Shown: positions 15,865-26,949 of the stretch, piece after piece
Position numbering within the stretch: the first letter of the stretch is position 1
Layout of the letters: each line of letters starts with the position of its first letter
Notes under the pieces: generated by a model
Told to the model about the DNA's origin: nothing
The model's database searches: none
What the model saw: only the letters and a program-made list of their open reading frames with translations
Assembly (NCBI RefSeq): GCF_013267355.1
Contig: NZ_CP053985.1
Span: 5,952,001-6,016,000, forward strand
DNA from: Achromobacter pestifer
GTDB taxonomy: Bacteria; Pseudomonadota; Gammaproteobacteria; Burkholderiales; Burkholderiaceae_B
DNA: 64,000 bases
Direction: 5' to 3'
Made by a program: the position numbers and the translations under genes

Positions 15865-18780
15865 ATGTCGCTGATCCTGATCCTCGCTCTGCCGTTCGCC
15901 GGCAGCCTGTGCGCCGCGCTTCTGCCATCCAACGCCCGCAATGCCGAGGCCTGGCTGGCGGGCCTCATCGCCCTGGTCTGTGCGATCCTGGTCATCAGCC
16001 TCTATCCCGAGGTCGCCAACGGCGGCGTGGTCCGCTTCGACATGCCCTGGGCGCCCGCCCTGGGCCTGCAGTTCACCCTGCGCATGGACGGCTACGCCTG
16101 GCTGTTCGCACTGATCGTGTCCGGCATGGGCGCGCTGGTGGTGCTGTATGCGCGCTACTACATGTCGCCGGAAGACCCGGTGCCGCGCTTTTTCTCGTTC
16201 TTCCAGGCTTTCATGGCCGCCATGCTGGGCGTGGTGCTGTCAGGCAACCTGATCCAGCTGGTCATGTTCTGGGAAATGACCAGCCTGGCGTCCTTCATGC
16301 TGATCGCCTACTGGCATCACCGCCTGGACGCCCGCCGCGGCGCCCGCATGGCGCTGACGGTCACGGGCGGGGGCGGGCTGTGCCTCTTGGCCGGGGTGCT
16401 CATCCTCGGCCATATCGTCGGCAGCTACGACCTGGACCGGGTGCTGGCCGCGGGCGACCTGGTGCGCGCCGACCCCTGGTATCCGGCCGTCCTGATCCTG
16501 GTGGCGCTGGGCGCGCTGACCAAGAGCGCCCAGTTCCCGTTCCACTTCTGGCTGCCCAACGCCATGGCGGCGCCCACGCCGGTATCCGCCTACCTGCATT
16601 CGGCCACCATGGTGAAGGCGGGGGTGTTCCTGCTGGCGCGCTTCTGGCCGGTGCTGTCGGGCACCGACGAATGGTTCTGGATCATCGGCGGGGCGGGGCT
16701 GATCACGTTGGTGCTGGGCGCCTATGCCGCCATCTTCCAGCAGGACATGAAAGGCGTGCTGGCGTATTCCACCATCAGCCATCTGGGGCTGATCACGCTG
16801 CTGCTGGGCTTGAACAGCACGCTGGCGCTGGTGGCCGCCATCTTCCACATGATCAACCACGCCACCTTCAAGGCTTCGCTGTTCATGGCGGCGGGCATCG
16901 TGGATCACGAAACCGGCACGCGCGACCTGAGCCGATTGTCCGGCCTCTACAAGGCCATGCCCATCACCGCCACGCTGGCCATGGTGGCGGCCGCGTCCAT
17001 GGCGGGGGTGCCGTTGCTCAACGGCTTTCTGTCCAAGGAAATGTTCTTCGCCGAGACCACCTTCGTCAGCGGCGACCGCATCACCGAGATCGGCCTGCCG
17101 CTGGTGGCCACCATCGCGGGCGCGTTCAGCGTGGCCTATTCGCTGCGCTTCATTCTTCAAGTGTTCTTTGGCCCGCCGGCCACCGACCTGCCGCGCGCGC
17201 CTCATGAGCCGCCGCGCTGGATGCTGTTCCCCAGCGCGCTGCTGGTGGCGATCTGCCTGCTGGTGGGCGTGGTGCCCGGCCTGACCGTCGGTCCGTTCCT
17301 GGCGACCGCCGCCCAGAGCATCCTGGGCCAGGACATGCCTGAGTACAGCCTGGCCGTCTGGCACGGCGTGAACCTGCCGCTGGTCATGAGCCTGGTCGCG
17401 ACCACCGCCGGCATCCTGCTCTATCTGGCCTTGCGCGCGCATCAGCGCGCCAACCCGGGCCGGGTGCCGTTCATCTACCGCCTGGACGGCCGCCGCAGCT
17501 TCGAGGCGCTGCTGGACGGCTCCAGCGTGGCCGCGGCCTGGCTGCTGCGCTGGCTGGCGTCCTCGCGCCTGCAGGTGCAGATGCTGCTGATCGTGCTGGG
17601 CACGCTGTTCGTGGCCTGGCTGCCGCTGCGCGCGGGCGGCTGGCTGGACGGCGCGGGCCGCATGACCCCGATCGATCCGGCCTTCGCGCTGCTGTGGCTG
17701 GTGGGCGCGGGCTGCGCGCTGGCCGCCGCCTTCCAGGCCAAGTACCACCGCCTGGCGTCGCTGGCGCTGGCGGGGGGCGCGGGGCTGATCACCTGCCTGA
17801 CCTTCGTCTGGTTCTCGGCGCCCGACCTGGCGCTGACCCAGTTGTCGGTCGAGGTTGTGACCCTGGTGCTGCTGCTGCTGGGCCTGCGCTGGCTGCCGCG
17901 GCGCATCGAACAGGACGAGGACGAAGGCCTGAAGGCCACACTGCGCGCCCGCGGGCGCCGCCTGCGCGACTTGCTGCTGGCGGGCGCCGCGGGCACCGGC
18001 ATGGCCGCGCTGGCCTATGCGGTGCTGGTGCGGCCGCAAGGCGACACCATTTCCTCGTACTTCGTCGACCGCGCGCTGCCGGACGGCGGCGGCACCAATG
18101 TGGTCAACGTGATCCTGGTGGACTTCCGCGGTTTTGATACCTTTGGCGAAATCACGGTGCTGGGCATCGTGGCGCTGACGGTCTACGCGCTGCTGCGCCG
18201 CTTCCGTCCGGCCGCCGAAAGCGCGGACCTGCCGCGCCAGCAGCTCGACCAGGATGGCGGCGTGCCCGACGCGCCGGACATCAAGTCGCTGGTACCCACC
18301 GGTTCGATGATGGTGCCGACCGTGCTGGTGCGCCTCTTGCTGCCCACCGCCGCGCTGATTTCCGTGTACTTCCTGCTGCGCGGCCACAACCAGCCGGGCG
18401 GCGGTTTCGTCGGCGGCTTGATCTTCGCCACCGCCGTCATCCTGCAATACATGGTCGGCGGCGTGTACTGGGTGGAGTCGCGCAGCCGCCTCAATCCGCA
18501 GAACTGGATCGGCCTGGGCCTGTTGTTCGCCGGCACCGCGGCGGTGACCGCCTGGCTCGCCTACAAGCCCTTCTTGGCAGCGCTGTCGTGGGACCTCGCG
18601 CTGCCGCTGATCGGCCACGTGCATCTGTCCAGCGTGCTGCTGTTCGACCTGGGCGTCTACATGCTGGTCGTGGGATCCACCGTGCTGGTGCTGGTGGCGC
18701 TGGCCCACCAATCGCTGCGCGCGCAACGCAAGGCAGCCGTCGAAATCCAGGCGGCCGCCGCACAAACAGGGGAAGCCTGA
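15865..18780 (+). CDS. mrpA: Mrp-type Na+(K+)/H+ antiporter subunit A, fused with subunit B
   Basis: A 971-residue polytopic membrane protein. The first two thirds resemble NuoL/MrpA: FWEMTSLASFMLIAYWHH, LTKSAQFPFHFWLPNAMAAP and the QDMKGVLAYSTISHLGL block, which include the Lys and Glu residues of the proton path. After about residue 810 a MrpB/MnhB domain follows (LLRGHNQPGGGFVGGLIFA). This A+B fusion matches the PhaAB arrangement, so no separate mrpB gene is needed. The complex exchanges monovalent cations for protons and supports pH and salt tolerance. ATG 15865 begins the hydrophobic N-terminus; the longer frame upstream looks non-coding. It is the first gene of a six-gene operon with overlapping ends. 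Confidence 0.93.
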   Translation: MSLILILALPFAGSLCAALLPSNARNAEAWLAGLIALVCAILVISLYPEVANGGVVRFDMPWAPALGLQFTLRMDGYAWLFALIVSGMGALVVLYARYYMSPEDPVPRFFSFFQAFMAAMLGVVLSGNLIQLVMFWEMTSLASFMLIAYWHHRLDARRGARMALTVTGGGGLCLLAGVLILGHIVGSYDLDRVLAAGDLVRADPWYPAVLILVALGALTKSAQFPFHFWLPNAMAAPTPVSAYLHSATMVKAGVFLLARFWPVLSGTDEWFWIIGGAGLITLVLGAYAAIFQQDMKGVLAYSTISHLGLITLLLGLNSTLALVAAIFHMINHATFKASLFMAAGIVDHETGTRDLSRLSGLYKAMPITATLAMVAAASMAGVPLLNGFLSKEMFFAETTFVSGDRITEIGLPLVATIAGAFSVAYSLRFILQVFFGPPATDLPRAPHEPPRWMLFPSALLVAICLLVGVVPGLTVGPFLATAAQSILGQDMPEYSLAVWHGVNLPLVMSLVATTAGILLYLALRAHQRANPGRVPFIYRLDGRRSFEALLDGSSVAAAWLLRWLASSRLQVQMLLIVLGTLFVAWLPLRAGGWLDGAGRMTPIDPAFALLWLVGAGCALAAAFQAKYHRLASLALAGGAGLITCLTFVWFSAPDLALTQLSVEVVTLVLLLLGLRWLPRRIEQDEDEGLKATLRARGRRLRDLLLAGAAGTGMAALAYAVLVRPQGDTISSYFVDRALPDGGGTNVVNVILVDFRGFDTFGEITVLGIVALTVYALLRRFRPAAESADLPRQQLDQDGGVPDAPDIKSLVPTGSMMVPTVLVRLLLPTAALISVYFLLRGHNQPGGGFVGGLIFATAVILQYMVGGVYWVESRSRLNPQNWIGLGLLFAGTAAVTAWLAYKPFLAALSWDLALPLIGHVHLSSVLLFDLGVYMLVVGSTVLVLVALAHQSLRAQRKAAVEIQAAAAQTGEA

Positions 18781-19124
18781 TGGAATTGATATACGCCATC
18801 GCAATCGGTGTCTTGGCGGGCTCGGGCGTCTGGCTGCTGCTGCGGCCGCGGACCTTCCAGTTCATCATGGGCCTGTCGCTGGTTTCGTACGCGGTGAACC
18901 TGTTCATCTTCGGCATGGGCCGGCTGACCTCGGGCCGTCCGCCCGTGGTCGATCCGGCGACGGGCCATGATCCTTCCTGGTATGCGGATCCGCTGCCGCA
19001 GGCGCTGGTGCTGACGGCCATCGTGATCGGCTTCGCCACCACCGCGTTGTTCCTGGTTGTGCTGCTGGCCTCGCGTGGCCTCACGGGTACCGACCACGTT
19101 GATGGACGGGAGTCCCAATCTTGA
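18780..19124 (+). CDS. mrpC: Mrp antiporter subunit C (NuoK-like)
   Basis: A 114-residue protein with three predicted membrane helices, homologous to NuoK. The block FIMGLSLVSYAVNLFIFGMG near residues 28-47 is the MnhC signature, and DPLPQALVLTAIVIGFA near residue 70 is characteristic too. The start shares its A with the TGA of mrpA, and its own stop overlaps the start of mrpD, so translation is coupled. It forms the core membrane part of the antiporter together with subunits A and D. Confidence 0.92.
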   Translation: MELIYAIAIGVLAGSGVWLLLRPRTFQFIMGLSLVSYAVNLFIFGMGRLTSGRPPVVDPATGHDPSWYADPLPQALVLTAIVIGFATTALFLVVLLASRGLTGTDHVDGRESQS

Positions 19125-20752
19125 ATTTTTGGCTGCAACACCTGCCCGTATTGCCCATCATCACGCCGCTCGCGGCCGGCGCGGCGATGCTCCTGCTGGC
19201 GGATACCCGCCGCTATACCCGCGGCGCCATCGCGCTGGTCTCGACCCTGGGCCAACTGGCCGCCGCCATCGCGCTGCTGGTGGTGGCGGGCGGCGGCGTG
19301 CCCGGCGTCTGGCCGGACGGGGTAGGGGTCTATCTGGTGGGCGATTGGCCCGCGCCCTTCGGCATCGTGCTGGTGGTCGACCGCCTGGCCGCGGTGATGC
19401 TGACCCTGACCGCGGTGCTGGGATTGGCCACCTTGGTCTATGCGCTGGCGCGCTGGGACCGCGCCGGGGTGCATTTCCATTCGCTGTTCCAGTTCCTGCT
19501 GATGGGCCTGAACGGCGCCTTCCTCACGGGCGACCTGTTCAACCTGTTCGTGTTCTTCGAGGTGCTGCTGGCCGCGTCCTACGGCCTCTTGCTGCATGGC
19601 TCGGGCGTGGCGCGCGTGAGCGCTGGCCTGCAGTACATCGCGGTCAACCTGGTGGCCTCGTTCCTGCTGCTGATCAGCATCGCGCTGATCTACGGCGTGA
19701 CCGGCACGCTGAACATGGCGGACCTGGCGGTGCGCGCCGGCAACCTGGCGGGCGCGGACCGCATGCTGTTCGAGGCGGGCGCGGCCATCCTGGGCGTGGC
19801 CTTCCTGGTCAAGGCGGGCGCTTGGCCGCTGAACTTCTGGCTGGTCAAGGGCTATGGCTCGGCCGGCGCGCCGGTCGCGGCCATGTTCTCCATCATGACC
19901 AAGGTCGGCATCTACGCGCTGCTGCGCATCGGCTCCTTGCTGCTGCCCACCGGCGCGCCGGCGGCCTTCAGCCTGGACTGGATGTTCGCGGCGGGGCTGG
20001 CCACGCTGCTGTTCGGCGGCCTGGGCCTCCTGGCGACCCAGCAGCTGGAAAAGATGGTGGGCTACTGCGTGATCGTGTCGGCTGGCACGCTGCTGACGGC
20101 GCTGGGCATGCCGGGCGTGACGCTGACGGGACCGGCGCTGTTCTACCTGCTCAGTTCCGTGCTGACCACGGGCGCGTTCTTCCTGCTGGCCGAACTCATC
20201 GAGCGCACCCGCAGCTTCGGCGCCAACGTGCTGGCGGTGACCCTGGACGCCTTCGACCTGGACGATCCGGCCTCGGTCAACCGCTCCGACGACGTGGTGG
20301 GCGTGGCCATACCGGCGGCCATGGCCTTCCTGGGCCTGGCCTTCATTTCCTGCGCCTTGCTGGTGACCGGCCTGCCGCCGCTGTCGGGCTTCGTCGCCAA
20401 GCTGTCGCTGCTGTCGGCGGCGGTATCGGCCGCCAACGAATCAGCCGTGCCCATGGATGCGTGGATACTGGTGGCCGCGGTGCTGCTTTCGGGGCTGGCC
20501 GGCCTCATCGGCCTGGGCCGCACCGGCATCCGGGTGTTCTGGGCCAGCGATGACCGCAGCACGCCGCGCCTGCGGCTGATCGAAGCCGGGCCGGTGGCCG
20601 TGCTGTTGCTGTTGTGCGTGGGCTTGGCGGCCGGCGCCGGTCCCGTGTCGGCCTATCTGGACGACGCGGCGCGCTCGCTGGACCAGCCCAAGTCCTACAT
20701 CGACGCCGTCATGTCCGCGCAGACCGTGCGCGGCCTCAAGGGAGGAAGCTGA
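19121..20752 (+). CDS. mrpD: Mrp antiporter subunit D (NuoN/NuoM-like)
   Basis: A 543-residue polytopic membrane protein of the NuoM/NuoN antiporter-like family. FNLFVFFEVLLAASYGLLLHG near residue 140 and FLVKAGAWPLNFWLVKGYGSA near residue 228 carry the conserved Glu and Lys of the proton channel. The start is a TTG that overlaps the mrpC stop by four bases; no in-frame ATG lies at the N-terminus, and the hydrophobic opening NFWLQHLPVLPIITPLAAG fits the family. The stop shares one base with the start of mrpE. Confidence 0.92.
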   Translation: MNFWLQHLPVLPIITPLAAGAAMLLLADTRRYTRGAIALVSTLGQLAAAIALLVVAGGGVPGVWPDGVGVYLVGDWPAPFGIVLVVDRLAAVMLTLTAVLGLATLVYALARWDRAGVHFHSLFQFLLMGLNGAFLTGDLFNLFVFFEVLLAASYGLLLHGSGVARVSAGLQYIAVNLVASFLLLISIALIYGVTGTLNMADLAVRAGNLAGADRMLFEAGAAILGVAFLVKAGAWPLNFWLVKGYGSAGAPVAAMFSIMTKVGIYALLRIGSLLLPTGAPAAFSLDWMFAAGLATLLFGGLGLLATQQLEKMVGYCVIVSAGTLLTALGMPGVTLTGPALFYLLSSVLTTGAFFLLAELIERTRSFGANVLAVTLDAFDLDDPASVNRSDDVVGVAIPAAMAFLGLAFISCALLVTGLPPLSGFVAKLSLLSAAVSAANESAVPMDAWILVAAVLLSGLAGLIGLGRTGIRVFWASDDRSTPRLRLIEAGPVAVLLLLCVGLAAGAGPVSAYLDDAARSLDQPKSYIDAVMSAQTVRGLKGGS

Positions 20753-21234
20753 TGCGCCGCCTCTACTTCCTGTTCCTGCCCGTTTACCTGTTCGTCCTGT
20801 GGCTGGTGCTCAACGAGAGCGCGTCCGCGGGCCAGATCGCGCTGGGCATCGCGCTGGCGCTGTGGTTCACCTGGGCGGCATCGCGGCTGCGCCCGCTGCG
20901 CGCCCGGCCGCGCCGCCTGTGGAAGGCGGTGCCGCTGTTCCTGCATGTGACCGCCGACATCATCAAATCCAATATCGCGGTGGCGCGGCTGATCCTGAAT
21001 CCGCGCCGCAATGATTTTTCGCCCGGGTTCATCATGATCCCGCTGACCATGCGCGACCCGCACGGCCTGGCGATGCTGGCCTGCATCGTCACGTACACGC
21101 CGGGCACCGTCTGGGTGGACCTGACCGACGACCACCGCCTGAAGCTGCACGTGCTGGACCTGCAGAACGAAGGCGACTGGATCAAGCTGGTCCAGGAACG
21201 CTACGAGCGCCCGCTGATGGAGATTTTCGAATGA
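20752..21234 (+). CDS. mrpE: Mrp antiporter subunit E
   Basis: A 160-residue membrane protein with two N-terminal helices and a cytoplasmic tail. DIIKSNIAVARLILNP near residue 65 and LACIVTYTPGTVWVDL near residue 110 are MnhE signatures. GGAGG lies seven bases before the ATG, within the end of mrpD. Subunit E is needed for assembly of the Mrp complex in studied systems. The end overlaps mrpF by four bases. Confidence 0.92.
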   Translation: MRRLYFLFLPVYLFVLWLVLNESASAGQIALGIALALWFTWAASRLRPLRARPRRLWKAVPLFLHVTADIIKSNIAVARLILNPRRNDFSPGFIMIPLTMRDPHGLAMLACIVTYTPGTVWVDLTDDHRLKLHVLDLQNEGDWIKLVQERYERPLMEIFE

Positions 21235-21512
21235 ACAACATACTTTATTGGGCCGCATCCTTCGCCTTGCTCTGCTTCGCGCTGGGCATGGTCTTCGCCG
21301 CCATCCGGCTGCTGCGCGGCCCCACCGCGCAGGACCGCGTGCTGGCCCTGGACACGCTGTACATCAACGGCATGCTGACCATGCTGGTGTTCGGTATCCG
21401 CTCTGGCACGTCGGTGTATTTCGACATCGCGCTGCTGATCGCCCTGTTCGGCTTCGTTGGCTCCACCGCCATGGCGCGCTTCCTGCTGCGCGGCGAGGTG
21501 ATCGAGCCATGA
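21231..21512 (+). CDS. mrpF: Mrp antiporter subunit F
   Basis: A 93-residue protein with three predicted helices. RLLRGPTAQDRVLALDTLYI near residue 25 is the MnhF signature, and FDIALLIALFGFVGSTAMAR follows in the last helix. It overlaps mrpE and mrpG by four bases each, so the whole operon is translationally linked. Confidence 0.92.
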   Translation: MNNILYWAASFALLCFALGMVFAAIRLLRGPTAQDRVLALDTLYINGMLTMLVFGIRSGTSVYFDIALLIALFGFVGSTAMARFLLRGEVIEP

Positions 21513-21850
21513 TCGACGCCCAGATCCCGTTGTGGGCCGCCATACCGGCCAGCGTCCTGCTGGTGCTCGGCGGACTGCTGGCGCTGACCGGTTCGGCCGG
21601 CCTGCTGCGCTTCCGTACCTTCTATGCCCGCATCCATGCGCCCACGCTGGGCAACACCATGGGTTGCGGTTGCGTGCTGGCGGCGTCGATCCTGGTGTTT
21701 TCGGCGTTGTCGGCCCGGCCTGTGTTTCATGAAGTCATCATCACGCTGCTGCTGATCGTGTCTTCGCCGGTGACCGCCATGCTGCTCATGCGTGCGGCCA
21801 CGTATCGCAATCGCCTGAGCAAGACCGACGCCGAGCGCGACGCCAGCTAA
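21509..21850 (+). CDS. mrpG: Mrp antiporter subunit G
   Basis: A 113-residue membrane protein with three helices. GSAGLLRFRTFYARIHAPTL near residue 30 and the following NTMGCG are the MnhG signature. It is the last gene of the operon; ATG 21509 overlaps the mrpF stop, and the open frame extends upstream only as a shadow of mrpF. No clear terminator was seen in the 131 bases before the next gene. Confidence 0.92.
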   Translation: MIDAQIPLWAAIPASVLLVLGGLLALTGSAGLLRFRTFYARIHAPTLGNTMGCGCVLAASILVFSALSARPVFHEVIITLLLIVSSPVTAMLLMRAATYRNRLSKTDAERDAS

Positions 21851-21981
21851 AGGGAACAGCCAGGGTTTGCTGCGACGCCGCAATTGAAACCTCGGCTTAC
21901 GATTTCACGTCGCTGGACATGTAGGCTTGGCGTCATCGTGGGATAGTGGGTAACGGTTCAATCAACTTCAAGGAGCTGACC

Positions 21982-22467
21982 ATGACGACACGACCCATGC
22001 ACACCAAACGCCTCGCGGCGACGCTTTGCGCCGCTGGCCTGATGCTGGCCGCGGGAGCGGTCCACGCGGCTGATGCGAGCGGCCGCGGCTCAGCCCAGTC
22101 CCAATCCCAGTATCAGCAGGACGTGGCCGCTTGCAAGAGCGGCGCCAGCGGCCAGGACCAGGCCGCCTGCATGCGCGAAGCCGGCGCGGCGCGCCAGGAA
22201 AGCGGCAGCAACAATCTCAAGGACGGCAGCAACGACCAACTGCAGCAGAACATGCTGGACCGCTGCAACCGCCTGCCCGCCGCATCGCGCCAGGACTGCG
22301 TGACGCAGATGACCTCGCCCACCAATGTGCGCGGCAGCGTGCAGGGCGGGGGCGTGCTGCGTGAAACCGTGATCCAGGTGCCCGCCGACACCGTGCCGCC
22401 CGCGGCCGGCGCGCCGGGCATGGCGCCCGCGCCCGGCGCGCCCATGACCTCGCCGGTACGCCAGTAA
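21982..22467 (+). CDS. Small secreted Cys-containing protein of unknown function
   Basis: A 161-residue protein with a signal peptide (LAATLCAAGLMLAAGAVHA, cleavage near residue 28). The mature part has two Cys pairs: C-x11-C in ACKSGASGQDQAAC and C-x10-C in RCNRLPAASRQDC, which could form disulfides in the periplasm. The C-terminus is low-complexity Pro/Ala/Gly. AAGGAG lies six bases before ATG 21982. The pattern, a short QDQAACMREAGAA block, recurs in uncharacterised Burkholderiales secreted proteins as far as I recall. It appears to be a single-gene transcript. Confidence 0.78.
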   Translation: MTTRPMHTKRLAATLCAAGLMLAAGAVHAADASGRGSAQSQSQYQQDVAACKSGASGQDQAACMREAGAARQESGSNNLKDGSNDQLQQNMLDRCNRLPAASRQDCVTQMTSPTNVRGSVQGGGVLRETVIQVPADTVPPAAGAPGMAPAPGAPMTSPVRQ

Positions 22468-22578
22468 GCGACAGTCCGGATCTGGGGCCGCAGGGGCGGC
22501 CCGCTCGGACCTTCAGGGGCGCAACCGCCGCCACATTCAGGCAAAATGGCGGCTGTCGCCCCTTTTTCACGCATATAC

Positions 22579-24960
<2,382 letters not shown>

Positions 24961-24965
24961 GGCCG

Positions 24966-24996
24966 GGGCGGCCGCGGGCATGCGCCCGCGCCGCCC
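24966..24996. terminator. GC-rich hairpin between convergent genes
   Basis: GGGCGGCCGCGGGC (24966-24979) pairs with GCCCGCGCCGCCC (24984-24996) around a four-base loop, with one bulged base. No T-run follows on either strand, so it is only a possible bidirectional terminator for the LD-carboxypeptidase and M48 genes. Confidence 0.4.
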
Positions 24997-25010
24997 GCGC
25001 TCATGCGGAG

Positions 25011-26579
25011 CTATTTGAACAGCTTGTCGACCAGCGATTGCGTCTTTTGCTCGCTGCGTCTTTTCGCCTCGGCCTGTTCCGCGGGCGACTTGGCCGCCTT
25101 GCCGCACTCCGCGGCATAGCTGGAAAAGCGCGATGCGCATTCCTGCGCCAGTTTGCGCGCCTGCTCCCAGCCCTGGGTCTGGCCGTAGAAGCGGATGGCT
25201 TCCGGCCAGGCCAGCGCCGAGGTTTTGAAGTACCCGAACCCCTGATCCATCACCTTCGAGGCAGGCGCGGACTGGCCGGCGCCCAGCAGGTTGTTGGCCC
25301 GCAGCACATAGACCTGCCAGGCACGGTCGCCTTCCGAGGCCAGGTTACGGTCCAGCAGGGCGGACCCGCGCGCGCCGGATTCCGCCTGGGCCATGTTCAA
25401 GGTGAGCAGCGGCAGGGCGTGCGTGGCGCTTGGCCCGGACGCGGCCTGGCCGGCGAGTTTGCGGGCGCGCGGATAGTCCTGCGCCTGCAAGGCCTGCTGC
25501 GCCTCGGCGGCAGTCTTGTAGTTCTTCAGCAGCGCCGCCGTGCGGCGTTGCGTGCGCGCCTTGTTCCAGGGCGCGGCGGCGGCGGGCGGACGGGGCTTGC
25601 CCGCCATCAGCGGCATGACCTGTTCCGTCAGTGACGCCAGGCGCGCGCCGGTGTCGGGATGCTTGACGGTCAGCTTGTTCCAGATGTCGTCCAGGCCGTT
25701 GCGCAAGCCTTCGCCAGCCCCCGCCACGCCGGAGTTCAGGGAGGCCTGGAACTCGGTCAGCGGCGCAATGTCGTTGCCCTTGGCCGCCGCCTGCTTGCGC
25801 GTGGTGTCGGCCGCGGCCTGCTTGATCTGTTCGAGCATGCGCTGGCGCGCTTCTTCCTGGGTCTTGGCGTTTTCCGTTTCCCAGGTGGCCTGGCGCTCCA
25901 GGAACGCCTTGAAGCCTTGCGTGTAGGAATAGCCCAGTTCCAGGCTGACGGTGGCGCCGAAGCGGTCGGCGTTTTCTTCCTGCTGCCGGCCCCAGGCGGG
26001 CACCAGCACGTTCTTGCCCAGCGTGTACGAGGCGATCACGCTGTCCACCGGACTCCAGCCGGCGGCGCTGCCGGCCTTGCGGGCCAATGCCACGCCCACG
26101 ACCGCCAAGGACGCGACCTGGTCGCCAGCGGCATTGACCGACTCCAACTGATGGTAGTCCAGATAGATATGGCCGAATTCGTGGGACAGGATCGCCACGA
26201 TTTCGTCCTCCGATTCCGCCGAGGAAAGCCAGCCCATCGACAGATAGATGTTGCCCGCGCCCGTGCTGTAGGCCTCCAGCGCGGACGAAGCGGTCACATG
26301 AACCGCGCCCGGCCAGCCTGGAACGCCGGCAGCGTTCTTGACCTTGGCGAGCAGGCCATTCAGGTAGGCCTCCATTTCCGGCATGGCTACCAGGCCCATG
26401 CCCTGGGCGCGCTGGTTGCGCGCATCCAGGTCCGGGTTCGGCCAGACGCGGTCGGCGGGAGGCGCAGGCAATTGGCCGGCCGTAAGAGAAAAACCCTTGC
26501 CTCCAGGGAGGGTGGAGCAGGCGCCGAGGAGCAGCGCGCCGGATACGGCGGTCAGACGCAGGATGTGGGCGGATCGCAT
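25011..26579 (-). CDS. M48-family metallopeptidase lipoprotein, BepA-like
   Basis: A 522-residue exported peptidase. The signal peptide ends in a lipobox with Cys21 (ALLLGAC), so it is probably lipid-anchored in the envelope. The zinc motif HEFGH is at residues 133-137 and EENADRFGA near 200 supplies the third ligand. After the catalytic domain, a helical Ala/Gln-rich region of about 200 residues looks TPR-like, as in BepA, which degrades and helps assemble outer-membrane proteins. It is the last gene of a minus-strand operon behind a CHASE2 protein and a small exported protein, seven bases from the latter. Confidence 0.88.
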   Translation of the reverse strand: MRSAHILRLTAVSGALLLGACSTLPGGKGFSLTAGQLPAPPADRVWPNPDLDARNQRAQGMGLVAMPEMEAYLNGLLAKVKNAAGVPGWPGAVHVTASSALEAYSTGAGNIYLSMGWLSSAESEDEIVAILSHEFGHIYLDYHQLESVNAAGDQVASLAVVGVALARKAGSAAGWSPVDSVIASYTLGKNVLVPAWGRQQEENADRFGATVSLELGYSYTQGFKAFLERQATWETENAKTQEEARQRMLEQIKQAAADTTRKQAAAKGNDIAPLTEFQASLNSGVAGAGEGLRNGLDDIWNKLTVKHPDTGARLASLTEQVMPLMAGKPRPPAAAAPWNKARTQRRTAALLKNYKTAAEAQQALQAQDYPRARKLAGQAASGPSATHALPLLTLNMAQAESGARGSALLDRNLASEGDRAWQVYVLRANNLLGAGQSAPASKVMDQGFGYFKTSALAWPEAIRFYGQTQGWEQARKLAQECASRFSSYAAECGKAAKSPAEQAEAKRRSEQKTQSLVDKLFK

Positions 26580-26586
26580 CGGTGGC

Positions 26587-26943
26587 TCAGCGGCAGACGT
26601 TTTCGCCGGCGCCGGCGGTCGAGCCGGTCGGGGGCGGCACGCCCTTGATCACCGGGCCGCACTGGGCGGCGGAACCGCGCGCGATGCGCACGTGCATGCT
26701 GTCCACCCAGTAGTCCTTGCCGTCGACTTGGACGCGGTAGAACTCGTTCGCTTCTTCCAGCACCGGCCAGGGCATGCCCTGGCCTTCGGAGCGCGCCGCG
26801 GGCGCGCCGCCGTCGGGCTTGGCATACAGCGGCAGGGGCTTGAGGCTGAGGCCGACGATGGCATCGGCCGCCGCGGCGCCGGCGCTGGACAAGGCCAGCG
26901 CCGCAGCAGCCAGGGCGATGGTCAGGGAGGAGGACTTGGGCAT
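26587..26943 (-). CDS. Small exported protein, SH3-like
   Basis: A 118-residue protein with a clear signal peptide (SLTIALAAAALALSSAGAAA). The mature part, with LKPLPLYAKPDGGAP, ANEFYRVQVDGKDYWVDSMH, resembles a small bacterial SH3 fold, in which a strand of the type 'YRVQVDGKDYWV' is typical. Two Cys (in QCGPVIKG and the terminal VCR) could pair. It lies six bases after the CHASE2 gene and seven before the M48 gene, so the three are co-transcribed. Function is unknown; peptide or peptidoglycan binding is a guess from the fold. Confidence 0.75.
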   Translation of the reverse strand: MPKSSSLTIALAAAALALSSAGAAAADAIVGLSLKPLPLYAKPDGGAPAARSEGQGMPWPVLEEANEFYRVQVDGKDYWVDSMHVRIARGSAAQCGPVIKGVPPPTGSTAGAGENVCR

Positions 26944-26949
26944 GCGTTT

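Noticed and set aside
16240..18804. An 854-residue open frame on the minus strand
   Set aside because: It lies wholly opposite mrpA. Its translation is rich in Gln, His, Arg and Gly, typical of the antisense frame of a high-GC gene, and shows no family motif.
22485..22502. GGGCCGC/GCGGCCC hairpin between the small secreted protein and the HAD gene
   Set aside because: A seven-base-pair stem without a T-run is common by chance in such GC-rich DNA.
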